Of a DNA stretch of 64,000 nucleotides, positions 34,294 to 44,740 are shown one piece after another. Within the stretch, counting starts at the first letter, position 1. Each line of letters begins with the position of its first letter. The stretch comes from Roseiarcus sp963820775 (GTDB lineage: Bacteria; Pseudomonadota; Alphaproteobacteria; Rhizobiales; Beijerinckiaceae). Where the stretch lies: assembly GCA_963820775.1 (NCBI GenBank), contig CAWGBF010000001.1:434001-498000 (forward strand), in the 5' to 3' direction. Under the pieces are notes generated by a model. It searched no databases. It was not told the origin of the DNA and worked only from the letters and a program-made list of their open reading frames with translations. Both the position numbers and the translations under genes were made by a program.

Positions 34294-35391
34294 ATGGCCG
34301 GGCCGTGCGCGCTCGTCATCGGCGGCGGACCAGCGGGTGGCGCGCTCGCCGCATATCTGGCGCGACACGGCCGGCGGGTGATCCTAGCCGAGCGGAGCTC
34401 CGGTCCTCATGACAAGGCGTGCGGCGAATTCTTGAGCGAAGAGGCTGCGCGCTCGCTCGGTGAGTTGGACATTGATCTGGCCGCACTCGGCGCCGGTCAG
34501 ATTTCCGCCGTGAGGCTGCACGAGAGAAGCAAGAGCGTCGCGGTGGAACTGCCATTTCGCGCCTACAGTTTGTCTCGGCGGGCTCTCGATGAAGCCATTC
34601 TGGCGGCGGCTTCATCGTTCGGCGCCGAGCTGCGTCGCGCCGTTCACATAAAGTCGTTGGAGCGCAGCGGCTCGATGTGGCTCGCGCGAAGCGCTGGCGG
34701 CGACGCGTTGTTTGCAGAGAGCGCTTTTTTGGCGACAGGGAAGCATGATTTGCGCGGATGGCGACGGCCGCCCAGTCGCAACGATCTAGTCGGCTTCAAG
34801 CTACATCTATGGTTGGCTGATGATCAGCTTGCGAAGCTGAAGTCGTTTGTCGAACTGTTCGTGTTTCCGGGCGGCTATGCCGGGCTTACCCTGGTCGAGA
34901 ACAACATGGCCAATCTCTGTTTGGTCGTGACTCGCCGGATGTTCGCCCGTATTGGCGGGTGGGACCTCCTGTTCGCCAGTTTGTGCGATATGCCCACCCT
35001 TGGGGAGCGCCTCAGGGGGGCGCGGCCAATGATCACTCGGCCTCTCGCGATTTCAGCAATCCCCTACGGCCATGTGCAATCCGACAGCGAGGGGATTTGG
35101 CGCCTGGGTGATCAAGCGGCGGTCATACCCTCGTTCTGCGGCGAAGGGATTGCGATCGCCCTGCAGTCGGCGCTTCTAGCCTCTCAATACTACATCGCTG
35201 GAAAATCGGCTGGGGATTTCCAACTGTCCTTAGCCCGGCGCATACGCGCGCAAGTCAAGCTGACAACGTTGCTGTCTCCGATCCTCACGCATCCCCGGGG
35301 ACAAGCTCTTGCTATGATGCTTGCGACGGTCGCGCCAAAGCTTGTTAGCCAGATCGCGCTCAGATCGAGAGCTCCGCAACTCGCTGCGTAG
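34294..35391 (+). CDS. FAD-dependent oxidoreductase (geranylgeranyl-reductase-like)
   Basis: A 365-residue flavoprotein. FAD-binding start LVIGGGPAGGALAAYLARHGRRVILAE, then the conserved CGEFLSEEA, and WRLGDQAAVIPSFCGEGIAIAL for the second flavin motif. This is the family of geranylgeranyl reductases and halogenase-like hydroxylases. It follows the polyketide synthase and would act as a tailoring hydroxylase or reductase. A GTG three bases upstream is an alternative start. No membrane segment is seen. The gene is intact even though its neighbour is frameshifted. Confidence 0.85.
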   Translation: MAGPCALVIGGGPAGGALAAYLARHGRRVILAERSSGPHDKACGEFLSEEAARSLGELDIDLAALGAGQISAVRLHERSKSVAVELPFRAYSLSRRALDEAILAAASSFGAELRRAVHIKSLERSGSMWLARSAGGDALFAESAFLATGKHDLRGWRRPPSRNDLVGFKLHLWLADDQLAKLKSFVELFVFPGGYAGLTLVENNMANLCLVVTRRMFARIGGWDLLFASLCDMPTLGERLRGARPMITRPLAISAIPYGHVQSDSEGIWRLGDQAAVIPSFCGEGIAIALQSALLASQYYIAGKSAGDFQLSLARRIRAQVKLTTLLSPILTHPRGQALAMMLATVAPKLVSQIALRSRAPQLAA

Positions 35392-36080
35392 GATTCGCTT
35401 TTATGGGCGCCTGGCGGATGGAGGCCGGAGCGGCTTCGGCGCGGCTTCTCGCATGGAAAATGATTGACCGTGGAGTTTCGCGTGAGGAATGTTTGTGTCT
35501 TGGACCACCTCAGTCGATTCAACAAGCGCGTGGGCGTGTGCTCGCCGCGGACACATCGGTCATGCCGTTCGTTCCGTCCAGCAACACCACTGCGCCGACC
35601 ATGACGGTGACTGAGAAAGATCGGACCTGATCCTCGGCAAGGCGCCGATCGCGCGCAGAAACCTTTGGACTGCATCGCGACCGCGGATGTCCGCTTGACG
35701 TCGACTCCAGCCGTTTGGGGAGCGCAAGGAGCGGCCATTCCCGCCGACGACATAGGGCGCGACGCCTCAATTCCTTCAAGCTCCGATCCTCTTTCGCGAG
35801 GTGTCGATCCACAGAGCTTCCTTGTGTCGGTGGGCGCCGCGCACACCGAATAGGAGAGCTGCGATCGAAGAGAAGCCTGCTCGAAGTCGGCCCTCGGCCT
35901 TCGCCCTATCCGACCCGCGCGCCATCCTCGTGCCGGGCCGAGCCGATTTTCCGGTTTGTTGGGGCGCGCGCTTTGATGTGAAGCGGGTGGCGCAGATGCT
36001 GATTGTCGAGACTATCGGTCGGCTACAGTGCGAGCATTTTGTCCAAGGCAAGTCGCAAAGGGAAAGACGGCCAGCTTTTC
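35392..36080. other. gene-free stretch after the polyketide cluster
   Basis: This 689-base gap between the FAD reductase and the debranching-enzyme gene holds only short open frames with no recognisable product on either strand. I see no repeat or IS end. It may be decayed sequence. Confidence 0.5.
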
Positions 36081-38288
36081 CTAGCTTGTCGTCACGACCT
36101 GAGATGAGCCGCGCCGATCGAGAACATTGACCACAACTTGCAACCCCGAGCGGCGCAAAGCGACATCGACGGTTGCTCCGTCAATGGCGAGATTGAGCAG
36201 CGTAACCTCGCCAACGAAGTCAGGCAGGACGGGCCCCTCGAAAGTGATGTGAGACTTCTCAACATCGAAACCGAGCCCGAGACAGGACTGGAGCATGAAG
36301 AGCGGGGCGGCCGCCGCCCAGGCCTGAGGCATGCAGGCGACCGGATAAAAGGTCGGGCCCCGCGTGCGGCGGCGCACGAAGCCGCAGAACAGTTCGGGCA
36401 ATCGCCGCAGGTCGATATAGGTCGAAGCGGCGAAAACACCCTCAAAGATGCGCGCCGCCTCGCGCTTGAAGCCGTAGCGAGCGAAGCCCGCCGCGATCAG
36501 CGCATTGTCGTGCGGCCAAACCGAACCATTGTGATAGCTCATTGGATTGTAGCGCGCCTCCGTCGCGGCGACCGTGCGCACGCCCCAGCCGCAAAAGGAA
36601 GCGGGCCCCATGAGCGTGTTCACCACCGCCTCGGCGCGCTCAGGCAGAGCGAGGCCAGTCAGGAGCGCATGGCCTGCGTTGGAGGCGCGCACTCGACAAG
36701 GACGCTTTTCGCCGTCCAACGCGAGCACATAGGCGTCCAGGCTCGGGTCAAAGAACGCCGCATCGAACGCCGTGCGCAGCGCTCCCGCGCGCTCGTCGAA
36801 CGCAACGGCGCGCTCCGGGCGACCCACGGCGCGAGCGATCGCGGCGGCTGCCCGCCAGGCGCCGAAGGCGTAGGCCTGGACCTCAACGAGCGCGATTGGC
36901 CCCTTCGCCAGAGCGCCGTTGGAGTGGAAGACGGAATCTCGGCTGTCCTTCCAGCCTTGATTGGCAAGCCCGTCGTTGCTCCGACGCCCATACTCGATAA
37001 AGCCATCGCCGTCGCGATCGCCATACTTCTCGAGCCACGAAAGCGCTGCTTCGATGTTTGGCCACAGTCGCCGAAGCGTCGCAACGTCCCCGGTGCGCTC
37101 CAGATACGCGCCTGCCAGCACTACGAAGAGCGGCGTCGAGTCGACGCTCCCGTAATACCGGCCAAACGGCACTTCCTTCAATTCCGCCATCTCGCCGTAG
37201 CGGACCTCATGGATGATCTTGCCCGGTTCGGCGTCGCTCGCGGGATCGAAGGTCATCGCCTGGTTGACGGCGAGATGGAGAAGCACGCCACGTGAAATCG
37301 CGGGATCGAGCCAGAGGGTCTGGAGGGAGGTGATCAGCGCGTCGCGGCCAAACACAGTGCTGAACCACGGGATTCCAGCGTAAGGGAAAGGCCCCTCCGG
37401 CGTGTCCGTGATCAGCGTGTAGAGGTCAGAGACCGACCGGCGAAGGGTTTCGTTGAAGATGTCATTGGAAGTAATCATCGCAGCGGCGCGGGAGGACGAT
37501 GTCCGGAGCGCCCGCCGCGCCTCACGAAGCGCGCGGAAGATAGCGCGGTGCAGCGCTTCACTGACGCCTGCGCCATCGCAGCTGATCTCGAGCAAGAGAG
37601 TCTTCTGGCCTTTAGGGTCGAGATCAAACACAAAGGTCGCCAGGTTCGAGCTCAACCGGTCGGGCGCCGGTTCGAAGCGCAGCGTCGTGGCGCGGCACCG
37701 ATCATCAAGCCCGCAATATGCGAGCGTAACGCGGTCGGCGCCGACGTCAGGCGCTTGCATGGTCCCGCGTCGAAGGCGCCGCGCGCCGCGCACCTCGAAG
37801 AGGTCCGCGAAATCCGCAGCGAAACTGATATGTATCCTGACTTGCTGCGGCCGCTCGTCGAAATTGCGCACCGCCAGCCGTTCATAGCATGCGCCGTTCC
37901 ACAGGAAGCGGGAGCGGCTCAGGTGCAAGAGGTCGTGCTCCAGAATCAGCGTTCCCCGAGAGTTGAACAGATCGGGATTTGTGAGGTCGCTGGTGAATGT
38001 CGCATTGTCGTCGCGCAGAGTGGACGAGAGCAGCAGCGGCGGTTGGCCGTCCACCGTCAGATAGAGGTAAGACAAGTAACGCGTATCGCGATGGAACAAG
38101 CCATCGGCGATGCCCGGCCCGGACAGCACGTCGCCGTTGTGGCCGAAGACGGCGAAGCTGTCGCCGTGCTTAAGCGTCCGCGGCCGCCGTTCCTGTAGCG
38201 ACGCGGCGGCCGGAACCGAGAACTGCTCCGGGGGCGCGCCCGATGCTGTGGGCGCATCAGAGATCGGTCCGGGTTTCACCCTTTGCAT
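36081..38288 (-). CDS. amylo-alpha-1,6-glucosidase / glycogen-debranching-like enzyme
   Basis: A 735-residue protein with an N-terminal glycogen-debranching-type domain (DSFAVFGHNGDVLSGPG, LFHRDTRYLSYLYLTVDG) and a C-terminal six-hairpin (alpha/alpha)6 glycosidase domain: FPYAGIPWFSTVFGRDALITSLQ, NGSVWPHDNALIAAGFARYG and FIEYGRRSNDGLANQGWKDS. Catalytic acids are probably among the Asp and Glu residues of those phrases. No signal peptide is seen. This architecture is common next to trehalose or glycogen genes; here the neighbours are a GT4 glycosyltransferase and an ABC exporter. Substrate is not certain. Confidence 0.87.
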   Translation of the reverse strand: MQRVKPGPISDAPTASGAPPEQFSVPAAASLQERRPRTLKHGDSFAVFGHNGDVLSGPGIADGLFHRDTRYLSYLYLTVDGQPPLLLSSTLRDDNATFTSDLTNPDLFNSRGTLILEHDLLHLSRSRFLWNGACYERLAVRNFDERPQQVRIHISFAADFADLFEVRGARRLRRGTMQAPDVGADRVTLAYCGLDDRCRATTLRFEPAPDRLSSNLATFVFDLDPKGQKTLLLEISCDGAGVSEALHRAIFRALREARRALRTSSSRAAAMITSNDIFNETLRRSVSDLYTLITDTPEGPFPYAGIPWFSTVFGRDALITSLQTLWLDPAISRGVLLHLAVNQAMTFDPASDAEPGKIIHEVRYGEMAELKEVPFGRYYGSVDSTPLFVVLAGAYLERTGDVATLRRLWPNIEAALSWLEKYGDRDGDGFIEYGRRSNDGLANQGWKDSRDSVFHSNGALAKGPIALVEVQAYAFGAWRAAAAIARAVGRPERAVAFDERAGALRTAFDAAFFDPSLDAYVLALDGEKRPCRVRASNAGHALLTGLALPERAEAVVNTLMGPASFCGWGVRTVAATEARYNPMSYHNGSVWPHDNALIAAGFARYGFKREAARIFEGVFAASTYIDLRRLPELFCGFVRRRTRGPTFYPVACMPQAWAAAAPLFMLQSCLGLGFDVEKSHITFEGPVLPDFVGEVTLLNLAIDGATVDVALRRSGLQVVVNVLDRRGSSQVVTTS

Positions 38289-38485
38289 TGTCGGATCCTA
38301 TGCGTTGTCCAGGCCTCCGGCCTGGAATGGTCCGAGGCGCACCGTGGGGCGGCATGTTGCTCCAAACGGCGAAATAGTCTCGGGCTATCCGTTCGCTCGT
38401 GAGCGCGCTTGTCGAACGTTACGGACGCCTCGATGCAATCAAGCCGGCGGCTGCGTCCTCGATCACGCTGCGCAGCGGAGATCGC

Positions 38486-40236
38486 TCAAGCGGCTTGCCG
38501 GGAGAGACGTTTGACTTCCTGCATCACAAGCGTTCGGTACGGCCCAGCCACCTGCAGCAGGCGCTCGGGCTCGCCGTCTTGCACAATCCTTCCATTTTGC
38601 AGGACGACGATTCGGTCAAAATTCCGTAGCGTCGACAGCCGATGCGCGACGGCGATGACGGTCCGTCCCCGCATGAGCCGCGAAAGCGCCTCGCGGATCG
38701 CCTCCTCGGCTTCGATGTCGAGAGCTGAGGTTGCTTCATCGAGCAGAAGGATGGGCGAGTTCTTCAAGAAGGCGCGAGCAATCGCGACACGCTGACGCTG
38801 ACCGCCGGACAATTGAGCGCCGCGGTCGCCGACGATCGTATCCAGGCCGGCCGGCAAGTTCTCGATGAATTCACCGCATCGGGCGGCAACGGACGCACTC
38901 CAGGCCTCTGTATCTGTCGCTTCCGGACGTCCATAGCGGATGTTCTCCATGAGCGAACGGTTGAGAAGCGCCGCGTCTTGCGGCACGACGGCGATCGCTT
39001 GTCTGAGGCTCTCCTGCGTCGCACGTGAGATATCGTGTCCATCGATCAGTATGCGGCCGCCCGGCAAATCGTAGAATCTCTGCAGCAGCGCAAGGAGGGT
39101 TGACTTCCCGCCTCCCGATGGCCCGACCAGGCGATTTTCTGACCCGGCTCGACCGCCAGAGTGAACTGGTCGAAGACTTGGCGGTCCTCGGCATAGGCGA
39201 AGCTGATCCGCTCGAAGACAATTCTCGCCCCACCCTTCGGCGCGAGCGCGGCCGCTTGCGGATGATCTGTCAGTTCGTGTGGAGAGAGCAGCGTGACGAG
39301 CGCTTCCGAGAGACGGGCAAAATGTTGCGTGATGTCGACCAGCGCCACGGCGAAATCGCGCGTCGCGCTAAGCACCGATATACCCAAAGTGCAGACCAGA
39401 ACGACGTCGCCGACGGTCGCCTCATGGCGCTGCCAGAGACGGATCGCCCAAGCAAGAAAACCGACAATGAGAATGACTGTGACGAAGGCGTGCGTGAGCC
39501 TGAGCCTCTCCAGATAGAGCAGGCTCCGGTGGCGAGCTTTCAACTCCCGCGCCACGGTTGTGTCGAAGCGATGATGCTCGCGCAACAGCCCGCCGAACGC
39601 CTTCACCATGGAGATATTGCCGATGACATCCGCCATTTCGCCGTCGACCACCGCCGCCTTGTCAGCGAAATCGCTATGCAACGGCTTGCCTGCGGCGGCG
39701 ATGCGGAAAATTGCGGCGATCATGCCACAAGAGACCACAGCGAGCAGGGCGGCCATCCAGACATTGACCATGGCGAGAAACCCAATGGCGCCGACGGTCG
39801 CCAAGCACGGCGGAGCCACATTCCATACGAACATGTTTTCGATTGTGAAGACGGCATTGGACGTCGCCGTCACTCGGCTCGTCAACACGCCCGCATGGCC
39901 CGTCAAATGCCTGAACAGATCGGCGCGAATGTCGCCGGTCACCCGCACGAATGTGTAACTGCCCATAAGGCCCGCGGCGCGCCATGATAGGTTGTCCGCT
40001 GCAATGAAGAACAGCAGGACGCAAAAGGCGAACCAAGGGCTTCCGGCGCGCGACGGCGCTGACAGCGCGTCGACCAGCCTCTTGACGCCATATTGCGTAC
40101 TGACCGAACATCCCACCGCCGTAAGCACCGCGAGCGCAATCGCCAGATGAGGCGCTGCGCGCGCACGGATGTACCGGCCGAGGAAGGCTAAGGTTCGAGA
40201 TCCATATTTGGTGAGGTCGGCTTCGCCCATACCCAT
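38486..40236 (-). pseudogene. ABC exporter (MsbA/lipid-A-exporter type), frameshifted
   Basis: Fused membrane-plus-ATPase half transporter, about 580 residues if repaired. The N-terminal part has six likely membrane segments, an ABC-transmembrane signature and SFAYAEDRQVFDQFTLAVEPGQK; the rest (GGRILIDGHDISRATQESL, signature LSGGQRQRVAIARAF, Walker B ILLLDEATSALD) continues in another frame. The break is at the loop before Walker A: reading the intact frame needs one extra base near 39127-39131, after which GPSGGGKSTLLALL appears. This is a one-base loss in a CCTGG context, unlike the insertions elsewhere. The start is uncertain, with several ATGs between 40230 and 40269. Confidence 0.82.
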
Positions 40237-40442
40237 CGACGTCGGAATGTTTGGGCAAAAATGGGTCAAAGTTGGGCGAGGCGATCACCGCGGAGGATTC
40301 AGGGAGCGAAGACGAAAAAAAGAAACGATCGCTGGAACCTATTTCGCCGTGAAGCGTTCAAAATCGTTTGCGCCCATTGTCGGCGCTTAAACCTAATGTT
40401 CATCACGCAGTTGCGGCGTCGTCGCGCCGACTGGAGGGAAAT

Positions 40443-41501
40443 TTGCGCATTGCCCAGATATCGCCGCTGACTGAAGCCGTGCCGCCAAAACTTTATGGCG
40501 GAACCGAACGGGTGATCTCGTGGCTGACCGAGGAGCTTGTCGCGCTTGGGCACGAGGTTACGCTCTTTGCGAGCGGCGATTCTGTCACGAGTGCGCGGCT
40601 CCAACCGATGTGGCCGACTGCCTTACGACTTGACGGCTCGGTGCGTGATCCTAACGCTCTTCACGTGAGCATGATCGAACAAGTCACCCGGCGGGCGAAG
40701 GAATTCGACTTGTTGCATTTCCATCTCGACTACTACCCTTTTTCGGCGATGTCTCGGCAGTCGACGCCCTTTCTCACCACGCTGCACGGCCGTCTCGACT
40801 TGCCCGAACATGAGCCGGTCTTCTCGACCTTTCCAGCAGTTCCTGTCGTGTCGATTTCAAACGCCCAGCGCCGGCCCGTGCCGAATGCGCATTGGATCGG
40901 CATGGTTCATCACGGGATGCCCGAGGGCCTCCTCAAGCCCGTCCCGGCGGACCCCTGCTATCTCGCGTTTCTGGGTCGCATTTCGCCGGAGAAACGGGTT
41001 GATCGCGCAATCCACATCGCCGAACGCTGCGGACTGCCGCTCAAGATCGCGGCCAAAGTCGACGCCGTCGATCACGACTATTTCGAGGAGATGATCAAGC
41101 CGCTTCTCGCCAAACCGCACGTCGAATTCATCGGGGAAATCTCCGACGCGCAGAAGTCCGAATTTCTGAGCCGCGCCCTTGCGCTGATCGTGCCGATCGA
41201 CTGGCCGGAGCCTTTCGGACTGGTCATGATCGAAGCCATGGCTTGCGGCGCGCCGGTCATCGCTTTCAATCGCGGCGCCGTTCCGGAATTGATCGAAGAC
41301 GGCGTGACTGGTTTCGTTGTCGAGGACGAAACCAGCGCTGTCGGATCCATCCGGCATCTCTCGCGATTGTCGCGCACGGCGATCAGGAAGCGCTTTGAAG
41401 ATCGCTTCACGGCGCGCCGCATGGCGAAAGATTATTTAGTGGTTTACCGAGACTTGCTCGGCGCCGCGGCGCTTCGCCCGAGAATCGCTTCCTCCGGCTG
41501 A
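40443..41501 (+). CDS. GT4-family glycosyltransferase
   Basis: Family 4 retaining glycosyltransferase of 352 residues with the GT-B fold. The N-terminal domain starts LRIAQISPL with KLYGGTERVISWLTEEL for donor/acceptor contacts; the C-terminal domain has FLGRISPEKRVDRAI and the EX7E motif PEPFGLVMIEAMACGAPV. The start is TTG, spaced four bases from GGAGGG, stronger than the TTG at 40368. It is divergent from the ABC exporter gene. The product is likely a glycolipid or glucosylated polyol; substrate unknown. Confidence 0.88.
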   Translation: MRIAQISPLTEAVPPKLYGGTERVISWLTEELVALGHEVTLFASGDSVTSARLQPMWPTALRLDGSVRDPNALHVSMIEQVTRRAKEFDLLHFHLDYYPFSAMSRQSTPFLTTLHGRLDLPEHEPVFSTFPAVPVVSISNAQRRPVPNAHWIGMVHHGMPEGLLKPVPADPCYLAFLGRISPEKRVDRAIHIAERCGLPLKIAAKVDAVDHDYFEEMIKPLLAKPHVEFIGEISDAQKSEFLSRALALIVPIDWPEPFGLVMIEAMACGAPVIAFNRGAVPELIEDGVTGFVVEDETSAVGSIRHLSRLSRTAIRKRFEDRFTARRMAKDYLVVYRDLLGAAALRPRIASSG

Positions 41502-41505
41502 TCGG

Positions 41506-42819
41506 TTAGTCCCTCTCTGCTTTCGGGCGGGTTTCCGGCATCGCCAGCCACACGGCGACCAGACCTACGAGGCCGAATCCGGCCATCATCAGAAAAGCCG
41601 TCGGGCTGTCGAAGCGATCGCTGACATATCCCACAACGGTGGTGCTGATCGACGCGCCGACTCCAACCGCACAGCCGACCGCGCCTTGCGCTAGATTGAA
41701 ATGACCGGTTTTGCCAGAAACATCAGCGATGATCAGCGGAACCAGCACCGCGAGCGCCGCGCCTGAAACACCATCGAGGAGTTGCGCGGCCATAAGCAGA
41801 TAAGGATTGATCAAAAACGCAAACAACAGGCCGCGGACCGCTAAGGCCGCGAAGCAAAGAACAAGCAACGGGCGCCGCCCCCATAGCTCGGCCCTGCGGC
41901 CGACCCAAGGCGAGAGCACAGCCACGATGAGTTGAGGCGCGACAATGGAAGTGGCGACGAGAATGGTGGCGAACTTGCTCGAGCGCAATGTCATCATGCT
42001 CGCCGCCAACGGCAGCATGGCGGCGTTGGCGAGCTGGAACAGGGCGACACAGCCGGCGAAGATCAGGAGCGGACGGATCTCAAATAGGCTGAGCAGACCG
42101 GCTATCGCGTTTCTCTGCTCCGGTTTCGCGATACCGCCATGGGCCCTCGTCGGATCAATTTCGTCGGTTCGCATACTGAAGAGAGCGAACAGCGCCGGCA
42201 CAGTCATGCTCGCCGCGAGAATAAAGGCCGCGCGGTCCGAAATGTAGTATGCGCAGGCGCCCATGCCCGCCGCGGCGAGGCCGGAGCCGAGTGACGCGAA
42301 ACTCGCGTTTCGACCCAGGCGCGCACTGATTCCTTTACTCCCAACGAGGCCGAGGCTGATCGCCGCAATCGCAGGGCCGAGCACACAACTCGCGCCTGCC
42401 TGCAAAATCCTGGAAGAGAACACGATGACAAAAATCGGAGACATCGCGAGGGCAAACGCGCTAATTCCAACAGCGGCGACGGCAGCCGCCGCCACCCAGC
42501 GCTCCGAGCGCGCCGCGTCGACAATCGCGCCACCTGGGATCTGACCGGCCAAGCCGACGACAGCGCCGGCCGTCAAGACAAGACCTATATCGGTTTGGGT
42601 CCATTTTTCAGTTGTCAGATAGACGGATACGAAGGCGCCAAATCCGGTCTGCACGTCCGCTAAAAAAAAGACGAACCAGTCGAGGGCGCGGCGGCTCGTG
42701 AGCGATGGACTCGGAGAGCCGATCCTTTGACGATCGAGGCCCGACGGGGCCGGCGACCCATTCTGGGCCCTGGATGGAAGTTTCTTTCTCGGCGGTCCGG
42801 CTCCTAAGAAATCGGACAT
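41506..42819 (-). CDS. MFS transporter
   Basis: A 437-residue major-facilitator protein with 12 likely membrane segments, and the usual loop motif GGAIVDAARSERW between segments 2 and 3 and GRRAELWGRRPLL in the middle loop. The N-terminal 40 residues are Pro/Ser-rich and cytoplasmic. It ends five bases beyond the stop of the GT4 gene on the opposite strand. Substrate cannot be told; the family includes drug and sugar exporters. Confidence 0.85.
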   Translation of the reverse strand: MSDFLGAGPPRKKLPSRAQNGSPAPSGLDRQRIGSPSPSLTSRRALDWFVFFLADVQTGFGAFVSVYLTTEKWTQTDIGLVLTAGAVVGLAGQIPGGAIVDAARSERWVAAAAVAAVGISAFALAMSPIFVIVFSSRILQAGASCVLGPAIAAISLGLVGSKGISARLGRNASFASLGSGLAAAGMGACAYYISDRAAFILAASMTVPALFALFSMRTDEIDPTRAHGGIAKPEQRNAIAGLLSLFEIRPLLIFAGCVALFQLANAAMLPLAASMMTLRSSKFATILVATSIVAPQLIVAVLSPWVGRRAELWGRRPLLVLCFAALAVRGLLFAFLINPYLLMAAQLLDGVSGAALAVLVPLIIADVSGKTGHFNLAQGAVGCAVGVGASISTTVVGYVSDRFDSPTAFLMMAGFGLVGLVAVWLAMPETRPKAERD

Positions 42820-42891
42820 GAGTGCTCTAAAGCGTCCTCGCCGGTCCGAAGGTGGTCATGACGTCGAAACGAGCGATCGAGTGCAGCTTCT

Positions 42892-43545
42892 CTAAGGCTT
42901 CGCGTCGGGACCGCCAATCATGACGACCGGCTCGGCCGCCTTGTAAACTGGCGCGACCCGCAATTGATCCTTCGTCAGATTCACGACGACCGACCCAGCC
43001 TTCTCGGGGTCGAAATGCAGCGAGCGCCAGTCGACCGCAATCTTGCGTGAACCCATGCCCAGGAATCCGCCAAAATCGATGATAGAGGCTCTGATCTGGC
43101 CTGAGCGGTCGACGATAATGTCGACAATGCGCCCCATGTTTTCGCCGGTCGAGCTGAACGCTTCGATACCGAGAACACTTTCAAGTTGCTCCCCGTCGAC
43201 GACAGTGGCAGGCACGCCCGCCTTCTCCGCTTTGTTTTTTTCATCGTCTCCCGCTGGGGTGGCGGCGTTCGGCTGCGAGTCGGGCGCCGCCTGGGCCAAC
43301 TGCCAAGATAAGGGTCTGACGAGAGGTCGCGCGTCGCGCATCGCTGCGTTCGCCGGCGTTTGCGCGCCGAGCAACGCAAGAGCGACGAGGACCACCGCCT
43401 CCTCTTTGCCACGGCGCCAGCCGGAAAGGAAACGCCGCGCCAAGGCGCCGAGTTTCGGCGCGGCATTCGCCCTTGTCGTCCCGGTCGACAAACTCCGACG
43501 CTGCAGACGCCGAATCCATTGCGTTGACGATCGCACTTCAATCAT
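42892..43545 (-). CDS. PRC-barrel domain protein with an N-terminal membrane segment
   Basis: The protein (217 residues from this ATG, which has a CGAGG just before it; an ATG at 43566 is also possible) has one hydrophobic segment, EEAVVLVALALLGAQT, near residue 48, then a Pro/Ala-rich linker and a PRC-barrel domain: GIEAFSSTGENMGRIVDIIVDRSGQIRASIIDFGGFLGMGSRKIAVDW. PRC barrels bind proteins or RNA and occur in photosynthetic reaction-centre H subunits and in envelope-stress proteins. The C-terminus ends with VYKAAEP. Role unknown; the domain is probably periplasmic. Confidence 0.83.
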   Translation of the reverse strand: MIEVRSSTQWIRRLQRRSLSTGTTRANAAPKLGALARRFLSGWRRGKEEAVVLVALALLGAQTPANAAMRDARPLVRPLSWQLAQAAPDSQPNAATPAGDDEKNKAEKAGVPATVVDGEQLESVLGIEAFSSTGENMGRIVDIIVDRSGQIRASIIDFGGFLGMGSRKIAVDWRSLHFDPEKAGSVVVNLTKDQLRVAPVYKAAEPVVMIGGPDAKP

Positions 43546-44119
43546 CTGTGCCTCGCGGCGACCCATTGCGGCGGCGATCAGCCGTCACTGTGACCGTGGC
43601 GCTGGCATTTGGATGAGGTTTTTATGAAGGTCAATGGCCGGCTAGAACAAGTTACCCTACGCGCTTCGCGTGCCGGGGAAGCCTTGATGAAGAGGTCGCC
43701 GCTCCAGCGGGCTGAGCCTGCGGGTCGCAGTCCGAGCGAAGCCTTGGCGTGATGACCGGCGAGGGCGCTGTCACGTGAACTTTGAGGCGGTCGCTCGCTC
43801 GAACCAGAGGCGTGCGACTGGGTTGGGCAGATCTCGCGCATCGTGGGCGCTTGAGACAGCCCCGTCGTCCGAGCTGAAAGGGACTGCTCCCTCGCCCGCC
43901 CAGGAAGCCCTCACGGGGCATTGTCACGTCTAGCAAGCAAAGGCTCTCTGGCCGTCAGCGTCGAACGCCCTCTTGTATCCCGCAACACGCTCCGCGTCCT
44001 CAATGGGAAGCGTTGCAGAACTGGCGGGCAGCGACTGCGGCCTGAACTCGAGCCAAGTCCTTCGGACCTTCGTTTGGCCGGAGCCAACTTCTCGTGACAA
44101 CTCCCCGAGGGGTTCTGCG
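43546..44119. other. gene-free stretch before the TetR gene
   Basis: About 570 bases without a recognised gene between the PRC-barrel gene and the 3' end of the TetR gene. Short open frames on both strands have no recognisable product. No IS end or strong hairpin was found. Confidence 0.5.
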
Positions 44120-44740
44120 CTACTGATATTTCTCCATCAGCCCGGCGAGGGCCGCCGACACGAATTCCTTCAGCATTGTCCTCACCCGCGGGCGCTTTTC
44201 CGGCGGAAGCTCGCACCCGAGTTGAAGCGCGCTCCAAACGCCCTCGATGATGACGAGCGCAAGGGCCTCTACGTCCTCCGCCGGCGCGCGCGGGAGGAGG
44301 GCGCCGATGGCGTGGGCGAGGATTTGCGCGTTGCCCTCCGTGTCTGCGAGATCGAGGGCGCGCAGTTCCGGCGCGCCGCGCATCGCGCCCCAGACAGCGG
44401 GCAAGGTCGGGCGGCTCTCCATGAAGTCTCCCGCGGCGTCGATGATGGCGACAAGCGCGCGCTCCGCCTCTCCCGGGTTGGCTCCCTCCGCGCGCGCGAC
44501 GCCTTGCGCCAGGATCGCGCGCAATTCGTCGAGCATCCGCTCCACCAGCGTGCGGATGAGGGCGGGGGCGCTCGGAAAGTAGTGATAGACGGAGGCGATC
44601 GGCAGATTCGCCCGGCGCGCGACCTCACGCATCTTGAGGCCGTCGGCGCCGACCGCGCCCAGGATCTCCTCGGCCGCGTCGAGCAGCGCCCGTTGGCGCG
44701 CCCGGCTACGCTCCTGCTGGGGGTCGCTTCGGCGCGACAT
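44120..44740 (-). CDS. TetR-family transcriptional regulator
   Basis: A 206-residue repressor from this ATG, which has AGGA four bases upstream; ATGs at 44797 and 44824 would add basic residues. The N-terminal helix-turn-helix reads ALLDAAEEILGAVGADGLKMREVARRANLPIASVYHYFPS, the textbook TetR pattern, and the C-terminal half is the ligand-binding domain (IDAAGDFMESRPTLPAVWGAM). It is divergent from the permease-monooxygenase fusion gene and most likely controls it. Effector unknown. Confidence 0.9.
   Translation of the reverse strand: MSRRSDPQQERSRARQRALLDAAEEILGAVGADGLKMREVARRANLPIASVYHYFPSAPALIRTLVERMLDELRAILAQGVARAEGANPGEAERALVAIIDAAGDFMESRPTLPAVWGAMRGAPELRALDLADTEGNAQILAHAIGALLPRAPAEDVEALALVIIEGVWSALQLGCELPPEKRPRVRTMLKEFVSAALAGLMEKYQ

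Noticed and set aside
35392..36080. A decayed IS or small gene in the gap after the FAD reductase
   Set aside because: Short frames on either strand show no transposase motif or inverted repeat that I could trust.
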